Source of the DNA: Prevotella sp. UBA7551
Lineage (GTDB): Bacteria > Bacteroidota > Bacteroidia > Bacteroidales > Bacteroidaceae
Reading direction: 5' to 3'
Assembly (NCBI GenBank): GCA_002479145.1
Contig: DLLX01000026.1
Span: forward strand, 1 to 8,418
DNA length: 8,418 nucleotides
Translations under genes and position numbers: made by a program
Notes under the pieces: generated by a model
What the model was told of the DNA's origin: nothing
Database searches by the model: none
The model's input: the letters and a program-made list of their open reading frames with translations, nothing else
Shown: positions 1 to 5,759 of the stretch, in pieces
How the letters are laid out: each line of letters starts with the position of its first letter
Numbering within the stretch: the stretch's first letter is position 1

Positions 1-66
1 GGTAATCTTTTGATTTCCAACGCTGTACGAACCGTTTCTGACAGCGTTGGAAATCAAAAGATTACC
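1..66. repeat. Perfect 26-bp inverted repeat (long hairpin)
   Basis: Bases 1-26 are the exact reverse complement of bases 41-66, leaving a 14-nt centre (27-40). The arms begin GGTAATCTTTTGATTTCC and are AT-rich, unlike the GC-rich coding DNA that follows. The left arm begins at the first base of the window, so the repeat could extend further left. As RNA it would form an unbroken 26-bp stem. There is no T-run on the right side, so it is not a textbook terminator for rightward transcription; a T-run to the left cannot be seen. It could be a terminator of an upstream gene, a dispersed palindromic repeat or part of a small mobile element. The structure is certain, the role is not. Confidence 0.9.
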
Positions 67-107
67 CATTGCGCAAAAATAGGATACGTAAAAGAATGCG
101 ACATTTG

Positions 108-129
108 TTTGGTCATACCAAAGTTTTGG
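108..129. promoter_or_regulatory. Palindromes overlapping the -33 box (candidate operator)
   Basis: TTTGGT (108-113) and ACCAAA (117-122) form a perfect 15-bp palindrome centred on CAT. CCAAA (118-122) and TTTGG (125-129) form a second palindrome sharing the middle arm. The -33 box lies inside the first palindrome, and both fall between the promoter boxes, where a repressor or activator would bind. No regulator is encoded next to it, and no known operator is recognised. Confidence 0.4.
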
Positions 130-139
130 CGTAACTTTG
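108..139 (+). promoter_or_regulatory. Bacteroidetes-type promoter of the peptidase operon
   Basis: TTTG at 108-111 matches the -33 box and TAACTTTG at 132-139 matches the -7 box (TAnnTTTG) of the Bacteroidetes primary sigma factor, with a 20-bp spacer. Transcription would begin a few bases after 139, giving a leader of only about 15 nt before the ATG at 161. The box spacing agrees with the two other promoters in this window. Confidence 0.85.
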
Positions 140-160
140 CAAGAAACCTATCATTAAAGG

Positions 161-2251
161 ATGAACAACAAGACTTTATCAACTCAAATACTCTCCTACG
201 CCACCTTGCTGATGACGCTCGGCGCGGGACAGGCCATGGCGCAGAAGCGCGCCTTTACCATCGAGGACGTATATCGCTCACAGTATGTCGGCGCACCGCA
301 ACTGAGTCCCGACGGCACCCGCCTGGCCTTCACCACCACGCAGCAGAGCCTCAAGGAGCGGTCGTCGAAGACAAACATCGTCCTGAAGGAGACGGGAAAG
401 GGCGGCCAGACGCGCACGCTGACCACCGACGGGCGCAGCTTTGCCCCGCAATGGAGCCGCGACGGCAAGTCGCTCTACTTCACCAGCTACGCCTCGGGCA
501 CGGCGCAGCTCTACCGCATGGACCCCGCCACAGGCCAGAGCACCCAGCTCACTGACTTTGCGATGGGCGTTAGCGACGCCCTTGTGTCGCCCGACGGCCG
601 CTATGTGGCCTTCACGGCAGAGGTGTACCCCGACCTTGGCGCCGATGCCAAGGCCAATATGGAGCGCAAACGGCGGAAAGAGGCGGGTCCCGTACACGCC
701 CACATCGCCGACAGTCTGCTCTTCCGCCACTGGACGGAGTACCAAGACGGGCGGTTCCAGCACATCATCGTCGGCGACCTCACCACAGGCACCTACACAG
801 ACGTGACCCCCGGCACATGGCATTCACCCGTATTCTCGCCCAACGGCGGCGCAGGCCTCTTTGCTTTCTCGCCCGACAGCAAGGAAATCTGCTTCACCTC
901 CAACCGCGACCGGCATCAGGAAGCCTCCACCAACTGCGACCTCTGGACGGTCTCCGTGACGGGGGGCGAGGCCCGTTGCCTCACCAAGGACAACCCCGCG
1001 TGGGACGGACAGCCGCTCTACTCGCCCGACGGCCGCTACATTGCCTACCGCTTTCAGACCATTCCGGGCTATGAGAGCGACCGCTTCCGCCTCGCCATCT
1101 ACGACAGGACGACGGGAGAGAAGCGCGTCCTGACCGAAAAGCTCGACAACTGGGTGGAAGACTTCAAATGGAGCGACGACTCCAAGGACATCTACTTCCT
1201 CACCCCGGAGCGTGGCTACGAGCCTCTCTACAAGCTGAACCTCAAGAGCGGGCGGTGGAAACCGGTCGTCAGGCAGCGCGCCATACAGGGTTTCGACTGC
1301 GATGGCAAAGGTAACGTTTATTATACCTACACCACTACCGGAAAGCCCGTGGACCTATACAAGGCCAATGAGCGCAAGGGTGGGGAAGAGCAGCTCACCT
1401 TCTACAACCAGAAACTGGAAGAAGAGGTGGACATCCGCCCCTCGGAGCAGATGTGGGTGATGGGGGCTGACGGCGACTCCGTGCACGTCTTCATCGTCAA
1501 ACCACACAATTTCGACCCCAACAAGAAGTATCCGCTCGTCATCAACGTGCATGGCGGCCCGCAAATGCAGTGGATGGACTCCTACAGAGGCGACTGGCAG
1601 GTGTACCCCGGAGCTGGTTACGTCGTGGCTTATCCCAACCCCCACGGCTCCACGGGCTACGGACAGGCCTTCACACGCGCCATCTCGCAGGACTGGGGCG
1701 GCAAGCCCTACGAGGATGTGCTGGCCGTTGCCGACGCATTGGCAAAGCTGCCGTATGTCGACAAGGACCGCATGGGCGCGATGGGGTGGAGCTATGGCGG
1801 CTACTTCATGAACTGGCTGCAGGGCCACAAGCACCCCTTCAAGTGCCTGGCGTCCATGATGGGACTCTATGACCTGCCCTCCATGTGGGGAACGACGGAG
1901 GAACTGTGGTTCCCCAACTTCGAGTTGAACGGGCAACCGTGGAACTCCACGCTGTATAAGAAGTTTTCTCCATCGGAATATGTGCAGAACTTCAAGACCC
2001 CGACGCTGATCATCACCGGCGAACGCGACTACCGGGTGTCCTATAACCAAAGCCTGGCCTACTTCAGCACGCTTCAGACCCTGGGCATACCGAGCCGGCT
2101 CATCATCTTCGACAACGACGGCCACTGGCCCAACACGCTCCGCTCGATGCCTGTGTACTACAATGCCCACCTCGAATGGTTTCACAAATACCTCGGCGGA
2201 GCACCCGCACCGTGGAAGACGGAGGACATGATCAATAATGCCGTGGAATAA
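161..2251 (+). CDS. Secreted S9 family serine peptidase (DPP5/acylaminoacyl-peptidase type)
   Basis: An exported serine peptidase of the prolyl-oligopeptidase clan that would cleave dipeptides or acyl-amino acids from short peptides in the periplasm. Residues 1-27 form a signal peptide ending in AMA before Gln28. The middle (about 40-410) has repeated 'SPDG' beta-propeller motifs (49-52, 143-146, 288-291), which in this family restrict the active site to small peptides. The C-terminal alpha/beta-hydrolase domain has HGGP (464-467, oxyanion region), the nucleophile motif GWSYGG (Ser544), Asp623 in GERDYRV and His655 in DGHWP, so the catalytic triad is complete. At 696 residues it has the usual length. 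The ATG at 161 is chosen because it gives a complete signal peptide and follows the promoter closely; AAAGG abuts it, so no normal Shine-Dalgarno spacing exists. It resembles Porphyromonas DPP5 in architecture, but the exact substrate preference is inferred. It is the first gene of a likely four-gene operon. Confidence 0.92.
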   Translation: MNNKTLSTQILSYATLLMTLGAGQAMAQKRAFTIEDVYRSQYVGAPQLSPDGTRLAFTTTQQSLKERSSKTNIVLKETGKGGQTRTLTTDGRSFAPQWSRDGKSLYFTSYASGTAQLYRMDPATGQSTQLTDFAMGVSDALVSPDGRYVAFTAEVYPDLGADAKANMERKRRKEAGPVHAHIADSLLFRHWTEYQDGRFQHIIVGDLTTGTYTDVTPGTWHSPVFSPNGGAGLFAFSPDSKEICFTSNRDRHQEASTNCDLWTVSVTGGEARCLTKDNPAWDGQPLYSPDGRYIAYRFQTIPGYESDRFRLAIYDRTTGEKRVLTEKLDNWVEDFKWSDDSKDIYFLTPERGYEPLYKLNLKSGRWKPVVRQRAIQGFDCDGKGNVYYTYTTTGKPVDLYKANERKGGEEQLTFYNQKLEEEVDIRPSEQMWVMGADGDSVHVFIVKPHNFDPNKKYPLVINVHGGPQMQWMDSYRGDWQVYPGAGYVVAYPNPHGSTGYGQAFTRAISQDWGGKPYEDVLAVADALAKLPYVDKDRMGAMGWSYGGYFMNWLQGHKHPFKCLASMMGLYDLPSMWGTTEELWFPNFELNGQPWNSTLYKKFSPSEYVQNFKTPTLIITGERDYRVSYNQSLAYFSTLQTLGIPSRLIIFDNDGHWPNTLRSMPVYYNAHLEWFHKYLGGAPAPWKTEDMINNAVE

Positions 2252-2254
2252 AAT

Positions 2255-3361
2255 ATGGCAACCAAAGGAATAGGAAAGAGACGGATAATTGGGCTCGCCA
2301 TCGCCGCGATGGTCTGCTGTGCGGTGGCAGTGGTGGCACTATGGCAGGGCAATGGGCTCAGAAAGAAGCCTTTGCCCGCCCCCCGCGTGTTTCATCGCGA
2401 CCTGATGTTGCCCGTCACACCAGTCAAAAACCAAGGCAACAGCTCCCTGTGCTGGGCCTATGCGATGCTCGCCACCATCGAGACGGAGCACCTCGCACAG
2501 GGCGACAGCGTCAACCTCAGCGTCGATTATGTTGCTCGGGCATACCTTCAGGAGCAGACCGAGAACCGATTTCTGCACGGATTCCCCTTCAACGACGACT
2601 CCAACGACGACATTTCCACACGCGGCATGGCGCCCATGCTCATCGACTTGATTGAGAACTACGGCCTCACGCACTATGATGCGTACCACAGGGAGGAACA
2701 AACCGACTTCAACGTCATCGCACGGAAGCTCCAGAAATGTGCCGATGGAGCCATGACGCTCTCCGATATGCACCACGACATGGAGCAAATCCTCGACAAA
2801 GGGATAGGGCCCGTGCCCCAATCGGTGTACTTGCTCGGCACCCGATACACGCCGTTGGAGTTTGTCCACAGCGTATGCAGGGACGACGAGTGGGTCGCCA
2901 TGACCAGTTTCACCCATCATCCGTTCTACCAACGCTGCGTGTTAGAGGTGCCGGACAACCGCTATCACAGCGCATTCCTCAACGTACCCATCGACACACT
3001 CATGGCCAAGATAGAGCAAAGCGTGAGGAAAGGGCACCCCGTGTGCTGGGAAGGCGACATCAGCGAACCGCGGTTCGACTGGGAAGCAGGATTCGCACAG
3101 CTGCCCGACGAGACCCGCAAGACGACGCAGGAGGAGCGGCAAGCCGCCTTTGAGCACCATCAGACCACCGACGACCACTGCATGGCCATCGTAGGACTGG
3201 CACACGACAGCGAGGGAAGACGCTACTTCATCATGAAAAACTCATGGGGAGCGTCCAACCTGTTCAAAGGATACATCTATGTCAGCTTTCCCTATGTGCG
3301 CATGAAGACCATCGCCGTGATGGTCAACGCCGCGGTGGGAGAACTGCCCAAAGCGGGATGA
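2255..3361 (+). CDS. Membrane-anchored C1 (papain-fold) cysteine peptidase, bleomycin-hydrolase-like
   Basis: A cysteine peptidase, probably an aminopeptidase or oligopeptidase facing the periplasm. Residues 8-10 are basic (KRR) and 11-30 are hydrophobic, forming a single N-terminal membrane anchor without a convincing lipobox. KNQGNSSLCWAYA (58-70) supplies the oxyanion Gln60 and nucleophile Cys66 with the papain spacing of six. TTDDHCMAIVG (304-314) supplies His308, and KNSWG (328-332) supplies Asn329. The TDDH-M-IVG form around the histidine is that of the C1B aminopeptidase C/bleomycin hydrolase branch rather than classical papain. Those enzymes are usually longer (about 450 residues) and cytosolic, so a 368-residue anchored form is noteworthy. 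No separate propeptide is evident. The ATG lies 3 nt after the S9 peptidase stop, so the two are almost certainly cotranscribed and probably act on the same peptides. Family assignment is firm; the aminopeptidase activity is inferred. Confidence 0.87.
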   Translation: MATKGIGKRRIIGLAIAAMVCCAVAVVALWQGNGLRKKPLPAPRVFHRDLMLPVTPVKNQGNSSLCWAYAMLATIETEHLAQGDSVNLSVDYVARAYLQEQTENRFLHGFPFNDDSNDDISTRGMAPMLIDLIENYGLTHYDAYHREEQTDFNVIARKLQKCADGAMTLSDMHHDMEQILDKGIGPVPQSVYLLGTRYTPLEFVHSVCRDDEWVAMTSFTHHPFYQRCVLEVPDNRYHSAFLNVPIDTLMAKIEQSVRKGHPVCWEGDISEPRFDWEAGFAQLPDETRKTTQEERQAAFEHHQTTDDHCMAIVGLAHDSEGRRYFIMKNSWGASNLFKGYIYVSFPYVRMKTIAVMVNAAVGELPKAG

Positions 3362-3404
3362 CAGGCCTATACGCCCGTCACCATCAACAAAAACAAAGAC
3401 AACT

Positions 3405-3755
3405 ATGGACAAAGAATTTGCTTGGACGGATGACGTGGACTGCGCCATCACAGTCTGCGACAAGGAGGGTAAGGTCATTTTCCAGAACAAAGTGTCCCGT
3501 GGGCTGTTTGAGAAGCACGGCGAAACCATGATAGGCAAGAGCCTTCTGCCCTGCCACAACGACCACTCGCGCCAGCTGATTGGCGAGATGCTCGCCACGG
3601 GCCATACCCATTGCTACACGATAACGAAGAGGGGACGAAAGAAAATCGTCTATCAGACCCCCTGGAAGCAGGACGGCAAGGTGGCCGGACTGGTGGAAAT
3701 ATCATTCTACCTGCCCGACACGATGGTGCACTACGACCGCGACAAGGGTGAGTAG
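3405..3755 (+). CDS. Small single-domain PAS protein
   Basis: A 116-residue protein consisting of essentially one PAS sensory fold and no output domain. The core starts near residue 11 (VDCAITVCDKEGKVIFQN), continues with IGKSLLPCHNDHS (43-55) and ends with the strands KKIVYQTPW (79-87) and GKVAGLVEISF (91-101). The CH-x3-S pattern (Cys50, His51, Ser55) resembles the PAS domain attached to DUF438 hemerythrin-like proteins (known pattern CHPPKS). There is no signal peptide or membrane segment, so it should be cytoplasmic. Such stand-alone PAS proteins may bind a small ligand or cofactor and act through a partner. It begins 43 nt after the C1 peptidase, behind an A-rich leader (AACAAAAACAAAGACAACT), and its end overlaps the next gene by 8 nt. 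Ligand and partner are unknown. Confidence 0.8.
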   Translation: MDKEFAWTDDVDCAITVCDKEGKVIFQNKVSRGLFEKHGETMIGKSLLPCHNDHSRQLIGEMLATGHTHCYTITKRGRKKIVYQTPWKQDGKVAGLVEISFYLPDTMVHYDRDKGE

Positions 3756-5424
3756 CGTATCGCTCCGCCCTGCCTCGGCAGGTATAAAGGCACAAGGCAG
3801 GACACGTCTTGGAGGGTATTCATACCCGTTGACGCTGGCCGTCGTGGGCCTGTGCTATTTTCTATTGGAGTGGAACACCACCCCCACATTGCTCGACGAC
3901 GTGGTGTACCGCTTCCAATTCACAGCCACGGGGGGACTTCCGCCAGAGCCTATCAAGGGGTTGGGCGACGTATTTCGCTCGCAATACTGGCACTACATGA
4001 CCATCAACGGGCGCGCACCCGCCCATGTGTTGGCGCAAATCTTCCTCACACTGGTGCCTGGAGGACTGCTCAACGTGCTCAACACGCTGCTCTTCGTGCT
4101 GCTCATCCATTGGGGTGTGTGCGTGATCACCCCCAACGGAAAGGACAAAACGGCTTGTGCCGCCCTGTGGGGCAGTGCCATCTTCACCCTGTTGCGCGGC
4201 TTTCAGGGCGCCATGTTGTGGCAGTTGGGCACATTCAACTACCTTTGGCCGCTCGTCATCCACCTTTTTCTCTTCCGCTCCGTCGCTCCCCGGCTGCGTG
4301 CCAAACCCTCACTTGGACGAACTTGCGCCCTGCTCCCCGTCGCCTTGCTGGCTGGATGGACGCATGAGGCATTGTCGCTTCCCGTGTCGCTGGGACTGAT
4401 GGCTTGGCTATTACTCCACGAACGCACACCGCAAGGACGGCGCACCATTCCCTTTGTGGCCGCCTATGCGCTGGGAACGGGACTTTGTCTGGCCTCGCCG
4501 GGCATCTGGTTGCGCGCCGGAGACGCTCCTACGCTGGCCAGTAGGGTCGTCAACGGGTGTGTGGCCATAGCCTCCAACGTGCGGATATTGTGGGTGTTGC
4601 TGCTCTGTCTGCTCGTAATGTGGCGGCAGAAGCGCATCAACAAGACGCTGGCCATGCGCTGGCTGCCCATAGCGGTAGCCCTATTGGCGGCTTATGGCAT
4701 CGTCTTCGCCAGCGGCGTGACGCTCGACCGTGTAGCGTTTCATGCGGAAATGATGGCACTGCTCACACTGCTCGCCCTGTGGTGGCAGACCTTTGGGAGG
4801 AAGATGCTGTGCATATCGGCCATCGTGATGACCGCCGTGGCCTTGTCACTCTTTGCCCCTGCCGTGGCCATGTGCCGTCAGCAGGCGAACAACTACCGCT
4901 ATGCGGTGATGCAGATGCGCCGGCCGGGCGTGAGCATCGTGCGGACACGCGACGTGATACCGTCCAACTGGCTGGAGCGCATTGCCTACGAACGCTACGT
5001 GATGCCCTTTGCCGACTATGGATTCTATAGCTGCTACATGGGGTTTGATGCCAACGACAGCAATATGCGATACGCCGCGAGCCTCTATGGCAAGCCTCGT
5101 CTGTGGTTTCTTCCGGAAGACTTGGTGGAAAAGATGGTTGCCAACCGCATCGCACCCGGGGCATTGACCACCGACAGGGGACAGCGATTGTATGTGACAC
5201 AGATGCATAATGGACAGAAAGTGGGCGGAGTGGAATTTCTTCTCAGCCCAGAAAGCCCTTCCTCACTCCACTTTTGGCAGCGACTGACGGCCTACAAAGA
5301 CGACCGCTACGCCCTTGACGACTTCCACTGGGAGGTCATCCAGGTGGCAGGACGACGCTATCTGGTCTTCACAAAGCCCGTAACCGCCATCAGCCGGCGC
5401 ATCAAAAGCGTCGTCATTCGCTAA
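3748..5424 (+). CDS. Polytopic membrane protein, DUF6056-like (GT-C-like topology)
   Basis: A 558-residue inner-membrane protein with roughly ten to twelve hydrophobic segments between residues 25 and 375 and a soluble C-terminal part (about 376-558). The hallmarks I associate with DUF6056 are Asp50-Asp51 in the first external loop (TLLDDVVY), an NGR motif (87-89) just before a membrane helix, FNYLWP (163-168) and GWTHEALSLP (203-212). The early Asp pair and helix layout recall GT-C glycosyltransferases, so transfer of a sugar from a lipid carrier in envelope-glycan assembly is possible but unproven. The start is GTG at 3748, overlapping the PAS gene stop as GTGAGTAG; no ATG occurs in frame before residue 84, and starting there would lose the first helix and the DD motif. 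The overlap implies translational coupling to the PAS protein. The C-terminal 180 residues carry no motif I recognise. Confidence 0.78.
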   Translation: MSSVSLRPASAGIKAQGRTRLGGYSYPLTLAVVGLCYFLLEWNTTPTLLDDVVYRFQFTATGGLPPEPIKGLGDVFRSQYWHYMTINGRAPAHVLAQIFLTLVPGGLLNVLNTLLFVLLIHWGVCVITPNGKDKTACAALWGSAIFTLLRGFQGAMLWQLGTFNYLWPLVIHLFLFRSVAPRLRAKPSLGRTCALLPVALLAGWTHEALSLPVSLGLMAWLLLHERTPQGRRTIPFVAAYALGTGLCLASPGIWLRAGDAPTLASRVVNGCVAIASNVRILWVLLLCLLVMWRQKRINKTLAMRWLPIAVALLAAYGIVFASGVTLDRVAFHAEMMALLTLLALWWQTFGRKMLCISAIVMTAVALSLFAPAVAMCRQQANNYRYAVMQMRRPGVSIVRTRDVIPSNWLERIAYERYVMPFADYGFYSCYMGFDANDSNMRYAASLYGKPRLWFLPEDLVEKMVANRIAPGALTTDRGQRLYVTQMHNGQKVGGVEFLLSPESPSSLHFWQRLTAYKDDRYALDDFHWEVIQVAGRRYLVFTKPVTAISRRIKSVVIR

Positions 5425-5441
5425 GAGCGACGCTACGACGC
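5408..5441 (+). terminator. Nested hairpin over the stop codon of the DUF6056-like gene
   Basis: GCGTCGT (5408-5414) pairs with ACGACGC (5435-5441), and inside this TCGCT (5418-5422) pairs with AGCGA (5426-5430) around the triloop AAG; the TAA stop (5422-5424) sits at the tip. It is GC-rich, but no T-run follows, so it may be a factor-dependent transcript end or an mRNA-stabilising structure rather than a standard intrinsic terminator. Confidence 0.4.
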
Positions 5442-5486
5442 ACCCCTTGTGGTAAGAGAAGAGGAGCAGGATGATAAGGAAACATA

Positions 5487-5522
5487 AATAAAAAGCGTCA
5501 AAGATAATGAACCTTTGACGCT
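5487..5522 (-). terminator. Intrinsic terminator of the tRNA-Arg gene
   Basis: On the - strand a 10-bp stem (5513-5522 with 5494-5503, core GCGTCAAAG) with a 9-nt loop is followed by TTTTTATTT, the form of a rho-independent terminator. It begins 8 nt after the tRNA 3' end. Read on the + strand the same stem has no T-run behind it, though it could still impede transcription arriving from the upstream operon. Confidence 0.8.
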
Positions 5523-5529
5523 CGCTTAG

Positions 5530-5603
5530 TGATTCCGGCGGGATTCAAACCCACAACCTTCTGATCCGTAGTCAGATGCTCTATTCAGTTGAGCTACGGA
5601 ACC
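5530..5603 (-). tRNA. tRNA-Arg (anticodon ACG)
   Basis: A 74-nt cloverleaf: acceptor GGTTCCG/CGGAATC (one G-T wobble), D stem GCTC/GAGC, anticodon stem TCTGA/TCAGA with loop CTACGGA, T stem GTGGG/CCCGC and discriminator A. The anticodon ACG lies at 5567-5569. It reads CGU and, after A34 is deaminated to inosine by TadA, also CGC and CGA. CCA is not encoded (CTA follows), so it must be added after transcription. The D loop has G18-A19 instead of G18-G19 and the T loop has T55-T56 instead of T55-C56; these changes compensate each other. Likewise A15 and T48 replace the usual G15-C48. The gene therefore looks functional rather than decayed. It is transcribed alone from its own promoter. Confidence 0.96.
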
Positions 5604-5634
5604 AAACCGTGCCTTCATTGCTGAATTGCGAGTG

Positions 5635-5666
5635 CAAAGGTACTGTGTTTTTGTGTAACCACCAAA
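5635..5666 (-). promoter_or_regulatory. Promoter of tRNA-Arg
   Basis: On the - strand TTTG (5666-5663), a 20-bp spacer and TACCTTTG (5642-5635) match the Bacteroidetes -33/-7 consensus. Transcription would start near 5629, giving a precursor leader of about 25 nt that RNase P would remove. Confidence 0.85.
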
Positions 5667-5759
5667 TTTTTCTGTGATTTTTTCTTCTGAAACTGCCCTA
5701 AACGCCGCTTTTCAGCAGTTAGAAAGAGCTAAGCACGGCATTTTGTGCAAGAATGAAAG

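Noticed and set aside
1..66. Invertible promoter switch
   Set aside because: Bacteroidetes phase-variable promoters lie between inverted repeats spaced by roughly a hundred or more bases; only 14 nt lie between these arms and they hold no promoter boxes.
127..141. Sigma-54 promoter-like TTGGC...TTTGCA in front of the S9 peptidase
   Set aside because: The GG (128-129) and GC (139-140) are separated by 9 bases instead of the strictly required 10, and the -24 box reads TGGCGT rather than TGGCAC. The same bases are better explained by the TAACTTTG -7 box.
10..555. Long open frame (181 codons) starting inside the inverted repeat
   Set aside because: It runs across the hairpin and promoter, overlaps the well-supported S9 peptidase in another frame, and its translation is low-complexity Arg/His-rich, as expected from an out-of-frame reading of GC-rich DNA.
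1355..2185. 276-codon open frame on the - strand opposite the S9 catalytic domain
   Set aside because: It is a shadow of the coding strand in GC-rich DNA, has no recognisable domain, and lies opposite conserved catalytic motifs of a certain gene.
161..5424. Defence island or mobile element in the + strand operon
   Set aside because: No nuclease, transposase, integrase, attachment repeat or other defence domain is present, and base composition is even through the four genes and similar to rpoN.
5701..5735. Imperfect hairpin (TAAACGCCGCTTTTCAGCAG and following bases) after the PAP2 gene
   Set aside because: The stem needs bulges and a G-U pair, and no T-run follows on either strand, so it is not supported as a terminator.
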